NCBI RefSeq assembly: GCF_010093815.1
Contig: NW_022985549.1
Location: forward strand, 2,009,494-2,073,493
Reading direction: 5' to 3'
Length of the DNA stretch: 64,000 bases
Origin: Pseudovirgaria hyperparasitica
Lineage: Eukaryota > Ascomycota > Dothideomycetes > Acrospermales > Acrospermaceae
Positions 21,630 through 33,291 of the stretch are shown here, one piece after another. The notes under the pieces are model-generated. The model was not told the DNA's origin. It ran no database searches and saw only the letters and a list, made by a program, of their open reading frames with translations. The number at the start of each line of letters is the position of its first letter. Position 1 is the stretch's first letter. The position numbers and the translations under genes are program-made.

Positions 21630-23813
21630 TTACTCTCTCGGAACCTCATCTTCCGCTATCCTCATTATGTGCTGCCACCGCCTCTCATGGTGCGCAGCTC
21701 TCTCATGTCTAACCAACTGTAGCGGGTATCGAAACCCTGCCTGGCTTGGACAGCTTGGCTCTGAACATTTATACACTCTCAACTCGTCTCCAATCTCCTC
21801 CTGGCTCGTAGATCTCGAATGCCTACGCCGACGAGGCCCATATGTAGGAGGTGGTACAGCCAGTGTTGCGAAAGTGGGCTCAGGGGTTTGTGACTGCTGG
21901 CGGCGCACGAGCTGAAGTTCAGCTTCAAGGGCGAAGACGCGTTGTTCAAGACGAGCGTAGTCGCGTGACTGAAGCCCTTGCGGTGGGATAACGACAGGCG
22001 AGACATGAGCAAGAGGGCGCTTGTTCTGGCCAGACGGATCGTCGGACGTAAAAGTTATGAAGGGGGTTGGAGATGTTGTGGCCCATTGTTGCGGATATGA
22101 GCTGGGTGACTGCATGCCGTCGCTGAAGGCTGAAGGTTCACGGAGGGGAGTCTGGAGACCTGGTGGAGGTAAGGTTATGGGATCGGTCGGAGTAATTATA
22201 GTATCTGGGTAGGCGTCGACGGGAGAAGGAGATGTAGGGTTGATCATATCCGGTATATGGAGGAAGAGATCAGGGCGTGCAGTTTTGGAAGAGAAACCGG
22301 ACGGTACTGAAGCAGGATATGGGTACTTGAATGTTTCATCGACAAAGGAGGTTGTACAGGCGTGTTGGGACTCGGGATTGTTGAAGCGATCGACGTCCCA
22401 GTCTTTAATGTGGCAGTTCTGATCGCGAAAATGCTTGCTGATATGTAGGGCACGTGCATTCCATCCATATAACAACTCACCACAGAATCCACAAGTCCAA
22501 TGGGTCTCCGATGGGTCAGCGTCTATTTTCCAGCACTCCATACTCTTATCGAATCGGGAGTGATGGAAGTTCTTCAAGTGCTGCTTCAGATGGTCTTTCC
22601 GTGCAAAAGTCCTCTCGCAATTTTTCCGTTTCTGACATTCCGATATACGACTGCATGCAAATGCATGAGTGTCTTGAGGTTCAGTCAGACCACAAAACGC
22701 ACAAATTGCTGACCCTGTCAAACTACTTTGCACCCGGAATCCCTGTAGCATGCAGGTCCAGCGATGTCGCGGGGCGTGCTTAGTCTCTTCGTGTCGTTTC
22801 CAAGTCTTGCTTGTGAGTCGTACATGGCAGCCAGCGAATGTACACCAAAATACTGCTTCTGCATTTTCAACTGACATCGAAGGCGCAGATGTTGGTGGAG
22901 GCTTGTTTCTTTTGGATTCACTTCCGGTTATTGTAGGTGGACTCCAGATTGGTCGCTTCCGACCTTGCTTGCGGATGTTATAGAATGTATTCTGCGGTGT
23001 GTGGGAAGATGAGGAAGGGTCAAGATATGATGATACGTCCCCTGCAGATAGACAAGAATCGGATCGCCCCATTTGGAAGCAATGACTGTAGTATTCAGGA
23101 CTTTGACTAGCATTTCGTATTGTCGACTCCTCCACTGCTTCATTCTCCATCGGAGACGACAGATATGCTTCTAAGGGGCTCTTTTCCAAGTGCTGTTGAC
23201 CTTGCGGTAAAAGTAATCGATGTGGCTCAGTGTGACGAGCTCTCCTGTTCGTGAACCATCGATTGACTTGGTCCACACTGAGAGAAGTTGACTTGGCTAA
23301 ACGAAGTCTGTCCTGAGCAGTAGGGTACGGGCATTCTCTGTGGGCCTTTAGCCAATCTTGTAGAGCAGCTGTTTGGGCTGGCAAGAAAGAAGATCGACGC
23401 TTTTTCGATGGAACCGTGCGTTCATGCCGCAAGCTGATTGAAGGGCTCGTGAGTCTCAGGGGGCTGTGATTATTATGTCTCCGGGATCTCTTCACCGATT
23501 TGACTTTGGTGTGCTTCGGTGCAGGTTCTGCACCGCCTTCGAGACCAGGCATTGAAGCAACAGTGGATGTAACAATGCCTTCTGAAACATTTGTACACCA
23601 GTTGGCAGAGCTCTGAGCAGCGTTCAAATTCTCTTCAATGGCAGGCGGCGATGTTGTATGCCAATCCAGAATGTGCCTGACCTCACCCTGAACATTTGAA
23701 TCACTGGTGTGATAGCTTCCACCGACAATGTATTCGTTCAGCCACATAGCATCGTCCAGAACCGGCGTCATGGTATGCTCTACATTCGAAAGGAGTGGTT
23801 CTTGTTGACTCAT
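21630..23813 (-). CDS. homeodomain plus C2H2 zinc-finger transcription factor
   Basis: An intronless gene of 727 aa from the Met of MSQQEPLLS; an upstream in-frame Met at 23876 would add 21 residues. A homeodomain lies at about residues 136-195, ending VDQVNRWFTNRRARH, where WF.N.R is the recognition helix; the spacing suggests the atypical KN/TALE class. Basic clusters flank it. Zinc-finger-like units follow: CTFAGCHVRLTSKTWKRHEETKH, CAFCG...CERTFARKDHLKQHLKNFHH, CGFCGELLYGWNARALHISKHF and, near the C-terminus, CSEPSCPSQAGFRYPLQLVRHERAAHH. A coiled segment (ARLEQRVFALEAELQLVRRQQ) precedes the last finger. This domain pair is known in fungi; I infer a nuclear regulator. Target genes are unknown. 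Confidence 0.88.
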   Translation of the reverse strand: MSQQEPLLSNVEHTMTPVLDDAMWLNEYIVGGSYHTSDSNVQGEVRHILDWHTTSPPAIEENLNAAQSSANWCTNVSEGIVTSTVASMPGLEGGAEPAPKHTKVKSVKRSRRHNNHSPLRLTSPSISLRHERTVPSKKRRSSFLPAQTAALQDWLKAHRECPYPTAQDRLRLAKSTSLSVDQVNRWFTNRRARHTEPHRLLLPQGQQHLEKSPLEAYLSSPMENEAVEESTIRNASQSPEYYSHCFQMGRSDSCLSAGDVSSYLDPSSSSHTPQNTFYNIRKQGRKRPIWSPPTITGSESKRNKPPPTSAPSMSVENAEAVFWCTFAGCHVRLTSKTWKRHEETKHAPRHRWTCMLQGFRVQSSLTGSAICAFCGLTEPQDTHAFACSRISECQKRKNCERTFARKDHLKQHLKNFHHSRFDKSMECWKIDADPSETHWTCGFCGELLYGWNARALHISKHFRDQNCHIKDWDVDRFNNPESQHACTTSFVDETFKYPYPASVPSGFSSKTARPDLFLHIPDMINPTSPSPVDAYPDTIITPTDPITLPPPGLQTPLREPSAFSDGMQSPSSYPQQWATTSPTPFITFTSDDPSGQNKRPLAHVSPVVIPPQGLQSRDYARLEQRVFALEAELQLVRRQQSQTPEPTFATLAVPPPTYGPRRRRHSRSTSQEEIGDELRVYKCSEPSCPSQAGFRYPLQLVRHERAAHHERRWQHIMRIAEDEVPRE

Positions 23814-25318
23814 ACTTGACCTTTCATGGGTCCGACCAGCAATACACAAAGAAAGAATTGGGAGTGACCAGGCCAAGTAGGCTAAGGCAGAGTATAAACG
23901 TTGGATGATCTCTGATAAGTAGAGCGAGATTCACTAATGGACAATGGTGGGAAAATTCTGGTAGAGCAGGGCAGTTGACCAATCCGCGAGCAGCTTGTGA
24001 GAGGGAAAGTATGATGGATAGTGGACATTGTCAGACTTGTACAGATGGTACTGAGAGAAGGTGTGGAGTAACAGGGCGATTCAACACAGCAAAAAAGGAA
24101 TAGCTGACTTGATGAGAGCTGAAGTGCGAGACTCAATTGGTCAACTGTCTGACGTGGCATGCCAGCTTCTGCAGGCCTCCCTTGGCAAGAGCCCTCTATG
24201 TCAGCATACAATGCCTCGTTATAAACCCTTTCCGACTGAGTTCATGAACAGGGTGATGATGCTTGTGGCTCGAAGCTCAATAGATACACCATGAAGACCG
24301 TTTTAGAGAGCATCGGAAGACTTCTGAAACTGCGCGTGACGATGAAACGAGCATTACAGGCAGGGCCCACGCAATGTCATGAGATACTGTATGGATCGTG
24401 ATTCCGCAGTGCATTCAGCAATTTGACGTCACCTTCTGCCTTGTTTCCTGAAGTCATAGGTCGACGCTTTATGGGTGGCGAGATGATGAAACAATAGCTG
24501 TAGGGTGAGAAGGGTGTCATGGATTTAGGCAGCAGCATTCTTTGGAAGAAGGCTGTGCGGGTGTGTTTAGCATTGTGGCCTGAGGCATCATCACGCATCC
24601 ACAACGCACGTCAGACGGAATTGTACCACGGTAAAACAGCAGAATGGGATTGTTAGCACAAAGGTACGATTGAGCAGGAGATTCCACCTCGAATCTCTTC
24701 CTCTACTACCCAAAGGTTCAGCCCTATATTGTGTATGTCATTACACTAGCTTGTCAAGGTTTGACAGACGAAAGTGCGACGTGGAAATAGAACATGAGAC
24801 TAAGCGTAATACGGAACTAGAGGTTCCTCAGCCTCGTGCATCTATGTATGCCCAGTAGGGAAGACGGGGTGCAGGGTCTAATACCACTTGGAAGGGTATC
24901 CATGGCTTTGAGATTGTGTTTCGTCGGCATGTGTGACTATATTACCAGTCGAAATGGGCATCCGGATGGATCTCAGGTTCTTACATGGTGATAGATTGGA
25001 TGAGCATATTTGAAGCAAAGGAAGACATCTCTTGAGATGAAGGTAACAATGACAATTCGAAGAGACGAGACAAGTCGCCATAGGAAGCGCTGGTTCATCA
25101 TCCATGAACGAACCATGGAGCACAAGCCAAGATCAACCGAAAAGGGCCGAAGCGTCTCAGAGGTGGTGTATCTGGGCTTCTGATTGCATGATTTAGCAGT
25201 GGATCATATGCAGGACCACTTAATTGCCTGTTGGACAAGCTACAAATAACTCAACCGTCATCATGCTGCTCCAGTTCGATGGAACTTCTACACGAAGGTC
25301 TTTTGCTACCGTGGTCAG
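23814..25318. other. divergent intergenic region, no gene seen
   Basis: About 1.5 kb between the minus-strand homeodomain gene and the plus-strand lectin gene. Frames of 60-109 codons exist on both strands but overlap and show no features. Long 5' regions are common for fungal developmental regulators, so much of this may be leader and regulatory sequence. Confidence 0.4.
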
Positions 25319-26276
25319 ATGGCGGACCTCGATCCCAACGTGTGGTACCATCTCACGGAACGGCGCGTGAACTTCAATTCGTCCTTGCAAGCCGTCAATG
25401 CGCATCCTGTCAAAGTGTGGCCGTATCACAAGGATAGACACGAACATTGGCAATTCCTCCGCCTTGACGATGGGAAATTTCAGATTCGGTACCGCGCGAC
25501 GACGTTAAATAAACAGCTTAGCACATGCTGGTTTCCCAGAGACAAGCAGAATCTTCCGTCGCAGCCGTGCTTGAGCGAAGCAAATGGAAGCGATGAACAG
25601 AAATGGATGATCGAGAAATGGGATGGTGGGAATGACTATAAAATCCAGAATGTGTTGAATGGATCGAGGTTCAATGTGGATGTGCATGTTGGCAATCCGG
25701 TTTATTTTGAGGAAGCTGCCACTGGACAGGGAACGGATCGGCCTGGACAGCATTGGCAGTTCAAGTCGGTCGCGAATATTGATGATAGAGTTTATCAAAC
25801 CCCAATCACGAATGTACGTCGTTGAGATTGAACATGCTATGCAAATCTGACTTGCGTAGATGCCAGTGGCGACAGGACACACGACATCTTTTCCAGCGTC
25901 TGCAACAGACAGTATTGCGCAACCTGGACCTGAGTCATCCCTTGATCTATCACAACATAGTGGCTTGTCTACAGGAAAAATTATTGGAATTGCTGCAGGG
26001 TGCGTTGCTGCTGTGGTGTTAGCAGGGCTCGCCGTCTTATATGCGCGAAGACGCGTCAAGCTGGCTAAGGCGCAAGTCAGAAGTGACAGCCTTGGGAGAC
26101 CCTCGAACTCACGAGTCGTTGAGCTAGGAGACTATGAAAGACATGAGCTGGGGAATTGCAGTCTTGTCGAGACTGAAGGCAGACATCCTCGGTATCAAGG
26201 TCACCACAGCGCACAACAGGAGCCTGTAGAGATTGACAGCAAAATAGACAGGAGACGAAACGGCCTGAGCATCTGA
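25319..26276 (+). CDS. ricin-B-like beta-trefoil lectin with one transmembrane segment
   Basis: Exons 25319-25813 and 25860-26276 join in phase 0, giving 303 aa. Exon 1 is almost exactly a beta-trefoil: DPNVWYHLTERRVNFNSSLQ, HEHWQFLRLDDGKFQIRY, DEQKWMIEKW..YKIQNVLNG and PGQHWQFKSV show the repeated QxW-type motifs of ricin-B/CBM13-like lectin folds. Exon 2 has a Ser/Thr/Gly-rich linker, one membrane span (IIGIAAGCVAAVVLAGLAVLYA, about residues 205-226) followed by RRRVK, and a polar tail. No cleavable signal peptide precedes the lectin, so a reverse signal-anchor topology with the lectin outside (N-out, positive residues inside) is my inference. The ligand is unknown. Confidence 0.8.
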
Positions 26277-26963
26277 CTACAGTGAAGGCAAATCGTAGGC
26301 ATCGATATTAGTACGGCTGGACAAGCTCCCGAGACGCTAAGACATCGTTCGCTTATGGTATACTTGGTGGAAATGGTAATTATGGTATACTACGATGATG
26401 AAGCCCTCGAGAAGCGGTTGAAGAACACAAATAGGTAAATCTATCAAGAGGTTATAAACGTGCTACTGAGTAGTATGTACGTAGACATGAAGACAATGAA
26501 CCAGCAAGAACAGCCCGAATTCGTAGCGGAAACATCGGACGGCCGGGGCCAGTGCAAGCGAACCGGAGGCGGAGTTTAGGGATAACCGAAGGGATCTAAA
26601 CAATTCATGCCTGAGGTGAACTCTAAAGTCTATGACGGGACCTTCCCCTCCCCCAAGACACTCCAAGACGCGTTTTTCTAGGCCAGTTCTGCTATTCTCC
26701 ATCCAAATCCCATCTCTCTCTCGCTCTTGTGGCAAAGCCAAGTGAGCCCTACCTGCGCTATCTCTGCTGCGCTTTTGCCATTCGTCGTGACGTGAGCCGC
26801 GCGTTATGTCTTGTATATATTTCTTTCATAGCCATATCTTGTATAACTTTTGCCTCATGCTTTGTCGTCGTCCCGTTTGACGTCTTGCCGCGCTCTCGGA
26901 CCTGATATTATCCTCCCTGGTACAGATGTAGACAGGTGTCACCGAAATCCGTTGTATTCCATC
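26277..26963. promoter_or_regulatory. upstream region of the ABCA-type gene
   Basis: No supported gene. TATGGTATAC occurs twice (near 26354 and 26382) and a TATATATT element lies at about 26814. An in-frame ATG at 26850 would extend the ABC protein by 38 residues, but that stretch lacks sense as protein and I regard it as leader. Confidence 0.35.
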
Positions 26964-29900
26964 ATGGCTGGTTTCTTCAGTCAAGTATGGACCTTGACGG
27001 TCAAGAACTTGTTAATTGTACTGGTGCGCGCATGGCTAACTACGCCCATTCGCGCATTCATAGCTCCTATCATTTTTGTAAGTTGTGTTATAGACGACTC
27101 AGTATTATGGCTCATAAATCATAGATGTTCTTCGTTAGTTACTCAAAGAACTTTTTCATACCCCCAGCAGAGTTTGGAGTCGGCTCGCCGTCACCTCTTC
27201 GGTCATTGCCGGACGCCTTCGCCGCTGCTGGCGACAGTAGGACCACTGTCGCATTTGTCAATAATGGCTTCACGGGAGGTCAAATAGAAGGAGTTATCAA
27301 TGATGTGGCAAATCAAGTGCGAATGAATGGCAAAGAAGCTACCGTCGTGGGAGCAAACTCGGACCTCCTAGAGGTCTGCCGCAGCTCACTACGTGGAGCT
27401 TCGATCTGCTATGGTGCTGTCGTCTTCCATGGGTCTCCAAGCGAGGGTACAGGATTCTGGAACTATACAGTTCGGGCCGATGGCGCTTTTGGTGCATCTA
27501 TATTCGTCGACCAGAGCGACAATGAGGCGCAGCTGTATCTCCTCCCACTCCAGCATGCCATCGATTCCTCAATTATCGGTACCAATGGCACGACATTCCC
27601 GGCTAACATTGACCAATATGTTTTCACTTCGCGGACCGATGAGCAGAGAGCACGCTCTATACAGAACTTATTTATGAATAGTCTCATAACAATCTTTGGT
27701 CTGGCCTTCTACGTGGGAGTATGTGGCGTCACTTATCAATTGACGGGACATATGGCTTCTGAACGAGAACTAGGCATATCTCAGCTGATTGAAGCAATGG
27801 TTCCAAACACGAAGACCTGGCATACCCAATGGGCACGACTGTTATCGCTCCACCTCGCTTTTGACATCATTTACTTACCAGGCTGGATTATTATGGGCAT
27901 AATTCTTGCTGTACTGGTCTTTCCCGAGAGCAGTGTCGCCATATCACTTCTATTTCATATCCTCACCGGGCTTGCTCTTACGAGCTTCTCCATCTTTGGT
28001 GGTTCCCTTTTTCGCAAGGCCCAATTATCTGGCATCACGGTCACTCTCTTTACAGTCGTGCTCGCAATCGTTGCTCAAGTCGCTCGGATCGAGTCTTATG
28101 GAGCAGTCTTGGTGTTGAGCCTGATCTTCCCTCCGATGAACTATGTCTTTTTCATCATCTACCAAGCCCGATTTGAAGGTGATGCTCGGCCCACAAAGTT
28201 AGACGAATTTGCGCCTGCACATGGCAGATCCACTTTCGAAGTCCATGGGTACACCTTCTTCATTTTCATGGGAGCCCAATTTGTCATATATCCTGTCCTA
28301 GCTGCTTTCACTGAAAGATGGCTTTATGGGACCGCGGACAAGCGAAGGTCACTGCACATGGACGAAGACTCACCTCATGCTGTAGAGCTGTCGAATTTCT
28401 CCAAGCACTATGTGCCGAGCAATTGGCGCCAATGGACAGCAAACATATTCCGGACTCAACCTCCTGAGACAGTGATTGCTGTCAACAATCTCACTATTTC
28501 GGCCCGCACCGGAAACATCCTTGCGTTGCTGGGCGCTAACGGTAGTGGCAAATCGACGACCCTGAATGCCGTCACTGGATTGAGTAATTTCAATGGCGGA
28601 TCAATCAAAGTTGATGGTACCGGGGGTCTTGGGTACTGTCCGCAAAAGAACGTAATGTGGGACGACTTGACAGTTGAAGAACACATCCGCATTTTCAATC
28701 GCCTCAAGAGTAGCACCGGGTTTGATACAAAGCAGCAGAATAATGACTTGGCTTCTTCAGTCGACCTTGGTCACAAATTCAAGGCCCGGTCTAAGACTCT
28801 TTCTGGTGGTCAAAAGAGGAAACTTCAGCTCGCAATGATGTTTACTGGTGGCAGCAAAGTATGTGCCATTGACGAAATCAGCTCTGGCCTAGACCCCGTT
28901 TCACGACGGAAGATCTGGGATATATTGATGGCTGAACGTGGTATCAGAACTATGATCTTGACCACTCACTTCTTGGACGAAGCAGATGTTTTGGCTGACC
29001 GTATAGCTATTCTTTCCAAGGGTAACTTGAAAGCTGAAGGCTCCGCTGCTGAACTTAAACATCATCTCGGTGGAGGTTACCGAATCTATCTTGACCACAG
29101 CTTCAATGTCAGCACTGGTGACATGGCAATATCTGGCTTGCGAAGCCGAGTCCTTGGCGAGAAGACTGTTTATCAAATGCCAACATCTGCAGATGCAGCT
29201 GCATTCGTTGCACATATTGAGACACAAGGGTTTACAGATTATCAGGTGACCGGACCTTCGATTGAAGATGTCTTCCTAAAGCTCGCCGAGGAAGTTAAGG
29301 AGAGTTTTGGCGATCAGAACGCTACTCAAGTCAACGAAGACGCTGGTGACTTGGACATGCCCAAATCCGCAGATGACCCAACGCTCTCCTCTTCTGAGGC
29401 GTCCACAAAGCATGAGGAGCATAATGCTTTGGATATAACCTCCGGCTCAGGCCTCAGTATGTTTGCTCAAGGCAAGGTCCTGTTCCGGAAGCGGTTCATC
29501 ATCCTCCAACGCAATTTCTTTCCGTATGTCGTCGTTCTTCTTCTGCCGATCATTGCCGCCGGTCTTGTTACTTTGTTTCTCCAGGGTTTCAACGGACTTA
29601 GCTGTGATCCTGGAGCAGCATCAAGTAACCCGCCGGTCACAGGTTTTCCCTTTGCAGTCCTCACTGGGCGACTCAACGAGACTACTGTGATGCCAATAGG
29701 ACCTCCAGATAGGGTGACTTCTCTTCTTTCTAACCTAACAGCGATTACTGGACTGAATGAATCGAACTTTGCCATTGTCAACACGTTACAGGAGTTCCAG
29801 GATTACATTGCTACCAACTTCTCCCACGTCAAGCCTGGTGGATTCTTCCTCGGAGACACGCCGACTTTCGCTTTCGAAGGCGATGAAGAGATTTACTTCA

Positions 29901-31738
29901 CAACGATCACGCTGAATGTACTAGACAACGTCCTAGCTGGTAGCCAAATCTGGACCGATTATCAGACGCTAGCCGTGCCGTTTGCGCCAACAGCGGGTGA
30001 CACTTTACAATTGATTCTGTATTTTGGCTTGGCTATGTGCGCTTTCCCCGGCTTCCTCGCGCTCTACCCAGCAGCGGAGAGGATACGCAAAGTTCGTGCA
30101 TTGCACTACAGCAATGGTATACGTGCTGCACCCCTTTGGCTTGCATACCTGCTCTTTGACACGCTCTTTGTCACAGTCGTCGCTGCCATCACAGTCGGCA
30201 TCTTTGTCGGCGCCAGCAGTGTCTGGTATGGTCCCGGCTACATGTTCGTCGGGTTCTGGCTATATGGTATCGCATCGGCACTGATTGCATATATCGTATC
30301 CCTGTTCGCGACATCTCAGTTGGCTGCTTTCGCTGTCACAGTTGGTTTGCAATGCAGCATGTTCTTATTGTACTTTGTCATCGTCCTTTGTATTACCGTC
30401 TTTACAGATGCGATTGATATTCCGACAAACCTCACTATTGGCAACTTTGCTTGGAACATCATCACCCCCGCAGGCACGCTGCTGCAAATCTTACTCCTGA
30501 GCTTGAACCAGTTCCAACTGCTCTGTACGTCGGATAATACCACAGAATCATACCCAGGCACCATCACAATCTACGGCGGGCCCATTCTGTACCTAATAAT
30601 CCAAATCGCTGTGCTCCTCGGCTTTCTCATCTGGTGGGACAGCGGCTCATCCTTCGGTCTCAACTGGCTGAAGAAGAAAGCTCCAGCTACAGCTGACTCT
30701 GAATCCGACTCAGCTCTCGACACCAAAGATCCCTCTGTAGCTACCGAAGCTTCACGCCTCGAAACAATCGACCTCCCTCTGAAAGTCAACCACGTCTCCA
30801 AACATTTCGGCCGTAACTTGCTCGCCGTTGACGACGTAACTTTCGGCATCGCACACTCTGAAGTCTTCGCGCTTCTTGGCCCTAACGGTGCCGGTAAATC
30901 TACCACCATCTCCCTGATCCGCGGCGACATCACTCCCTCCTACCGCAACGGTGATATCCTGGTCGAGAACACCTCCATCTCGAAACACAGAGCCAAGGCG
31001 CGCCTCCATCTAGGCGTGTGTCCACAATTCGACGCCATGGACACCATGACCGTCACGGAACACCTCGCCTTCTACGCGCGCGTGCGTGGCGTACCCAAAG
31101 CGGACGTCCAGCGCAACGTCGACACAATTGTGCGCGCCGTCGGACTAATGCCATATACCCAACGTATGGCCGCCAAGCTCTCGGGCGGGAACCAGCGCAA
31201 GCTCTCCCTCGCGATCGCCATGATGGGCAATCCGAGCGTGTTGCTGCTTGATGAGCCGAGCAGCGGCATGGATGCGGCGGCGAAGCGGGTGATGTGGCGC
31301 ACGCTGAGCGCTGTCAGTAAGGGGCGTGCGCTGCTGATTACGACGCATAGTATGGAGGAGGCAGATGCGCTTGCGACACGGGCGGGCATTATGGCGGGGC
31401 GCATGCTTGCCGTGGGTACGACAGACGAGCTAAGGCATCGATATGGTGGTGGCTGGTATGTTCACCTTGTATTGTACAATGCAAGCACGGTGAGTAAGAA
31501 GGAAATGGAGAATGTGGCGAGGTGGGTTGCGGCGAAGATCCCGGGTGCGAGGGTACAGGGCCAGATGATGCATGGACAGATCAGGCTGAGGGTCGAGAAC
31601 GAGAAAGCTGGTGCGGGGAGTCTGTTTGAGGTGTTAGAGCGAGAGGGGAGAGATGTTGGAATTGAGTATTATAGCGTCGGGAGGGCGACACTGGATCAGG
31701 TGTTTTTGGAGATCATTGGGCCACGGGAGGATGAATAG
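26964..31738 (+). CDS. full-length ABCA-type ABC transporter
   Basis: Exons 26964-27077 and 27125-31738 join in phase 0 to give 1575 aa. Order: a membrane anchor helix, a first extracytosolic loop (FVNNGFTGGQIEGVINDV onward), about six spans, NBD1 with Walker A GANGSGKST near residue 508, signature LSGGQKRK, Walker B CAIDE and H-loop TTHFLDEAD, then a second half with its own loop and spans, and NBD2 with GPNGAGKST near residue 1290, LSGGNQRK, LLLDEPSSGMD and TTHSMEEAD. Both ATP sites look competent. The TMD-NBD-TMD-NBD order, the large first loop and the regulatory tail after each NBD fit subfamily A, usually linked to lipid movement; the substrate here is not known. The short first exon supplies the initial helix MAGFFSQVWTLTVKNLLIVLVRAW. 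Confidence 0.92.
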
Positions 31739-32058
31739 GGGTAATGGATGATTTCCTTGTGCATAGCATTGGACACTCTCAGATAGACGAGAATAATAGA
31801 TTTTTATTTAATGTATAGTGTTCTTTTGTCTACTTGTATCAAGCCATTCCTGTTTAGAAAAAGATTCACTGTAGCAATCGTCGGAGGACATCAAACATCT
31901 CGGCTAATGATAAGATCTCATTTGATATTTGATCATGAATATAGTATGGGGTATATGCCACCGTATACCTACCTCCCAAGGTCTCGATAGGAGCCATCCA
32001 TAATTTCTCACAAGCGACCTTTGGACGCCGCATACATAAACGTGCACGTGAATTCGCC
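31739..32058. other. convergent intergenic spacer
   Basis: Separates the convergent stops of the ABCA gene and the thymidylate synthase gene; it is AT-rich at 31800-31960 and should hold both 3' ends. No gene seen. Confidence 0.4.
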
Positions 32059-33081
32059 CTATACCGACATTGTCATTTTTATCGTCTTGTGCGGATTATA
32101 GTCCTTGACTTCAAAATCCTCTGCCTCCCAGCCATCAATACTTCCTCCTGCGTCTCGTCGAATGTGCAGCGTCGGGAAGTCGCGAGGTTCCCGTTCCAGC
32201 TGGACTTTCAATGCGTCTACATGATCGAGATAGATATGCGAGTCGCCCATAGTGTGCGTAAAAATCCCTGGCGTCAGATCGCATACGTGAGCAATCATGT
32301 GCGTGAGGAGTGCATACGACGCAATGTTAAACGGCACGCCAAGCCCCATATCGCAGGACCGTTGGTAGAGGAGACAGTGAAGATGTCCTCTTGGCTTGTC
32401 TGAAGTCGCTGTGGTGGTCCCAGGGTAGGAAACGTAGAATTGAGCGAACATATGACAGGGCGGTAAAGCCATTTTCTTCAAATCGGCGGGGTTCCAGGCG
32501 GTGAGAATGATCCTCCTGTCGTACGGCTTGTTTTTAATCTTGTCAATGACGTCGGCAAGCTGGTCCACGCCTTGCCCAGCATAATCAGCGTGAGCATCTG
32601 TGTAATCAGCGCCAAAATGTCGCCATTGAAAGCCGTATACGGGTCCGAGATCTCCTTCTTCTCTGTGGCCGAGCCCGACCGAGTCCAAGTATGCCCGACT
32701 TCCATTGCCATCCCAGATCTTTATGCCTTTTTCAGCTAACGTTTTTGAGTGTGTTGATCCCGCAACGAACCATAGCAGCTCTTCTACAACAGCCTTGAGG
32801 AAGACACGCTTGGTGGTCAGGAGCGGGAGGATCAGCGTAGGGTTTGAAGGGTCGGATGATGGCTTTGAAAGAGAGAACTTCAATTGTGGAGGGGCAAATA
32901 TTGACCGTGTGCCAGTGCCTGTTCGGTCAGGTCGATGTTCGCCCGTATCTAAGATATCGCGGATGAGGTCGAGGTATTGGTGTTCTTCATGCTTTAATTG
33001 GTTTATATTACTCCTCTCAGGCGCCGCGATATTGACTGTATCCATGGGAGATTCAGACTCGACAATTGTTGCTGGTGCCAT
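32059..33081 (-). CDS. thymidylate synthase
   Basis: An intronless gene of 340 aa from MAPATIV; an upstream Met would add 13 residues that look like leader. All hallmark blocks are present: the phosphate-binding [26 protein letters not shown], the [13 protein letters not shown] loop, the active-site cysteine in ALPPCHMF (residue 209, codon at 32457-32455), [24 protein letters not shown], and [16 protein letters not shown]. It methylates dUMP to dTMP with methylene-tetrahydrofolate, the sole de novo dTMP source. Its length is normal for fungi, including the extra loop [11 protein letters not shown] before RGHLHC. It is divergent from the coiled-coil gene with 210 bp between start codons; three evenly spaced GACGCG boxes lie 95-122 bp upstream. 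Confidence 0.97.
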   Translation of the reverse strand: MAPATIVESESPMDTVNIAAPERSNINQLKHEEHQYLDLIRDILDTGEHRPDRTGTGTRSIFAPPQLKFSLSKPSSDPSNPTLILPLLTTKRVFLKAVVEELLWFVAGSTHSKTLAEKGIKIWDGNGSRAYLDSVGLGHREEGDLGPVYGFQWRHFGADYTDAHADYAGQGVDQLADVIDKIKNKPYDRRIILTAWNPADLKKMALPPCHMFAQFYVSYPGTTTATSDKPRGHLHCLLYQRSCDMGLGVPFNIASYALLTHMIAHVCDLTPGIFTHTMGDSHIYLDHVDALKVQLEREPRDFPTLHIRRDAGGSIDGWEAEDFEVKDYNPHKTIKMTMSV

Positions 33082-33175
33082 TGTAAAGTAAGATATGCGT
33101 GGGAACATAAGAAAGTGCACTGGCAGTAAGGTTATAACGGGCTATGCTTAGGTCATTAAGTGATATGGATGGGAA

Positions 33176-33203
33176 GACGCGACTAGACGCGACGGGACGC
33201 GCC
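33176..33203. promoter_or_regulatory. triple MCB-like boxes in the shared promoter
   Basis: GACGCGAC at 33176, GACGCGAC at 33186 and GACGCGCC at 33196 repeat at exact 10-bp steps. The ACGCG core is that of the MluI cell-cycle box bound by the MBF complex in yeasts, which is known to drive S-phase genes including thymidylate synthase. Placement midway between the two divergent ATGs fits control of both genes. Confidence 0.6.
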
Positions 33204-33291
33204 CGCGCCAACTCCCATTTAGGCTTCGGCGTTATCAAATAGGTAAGATCGATCTCCAATTCGTTCCACAACTTCAGCCCCTCATATCAGC

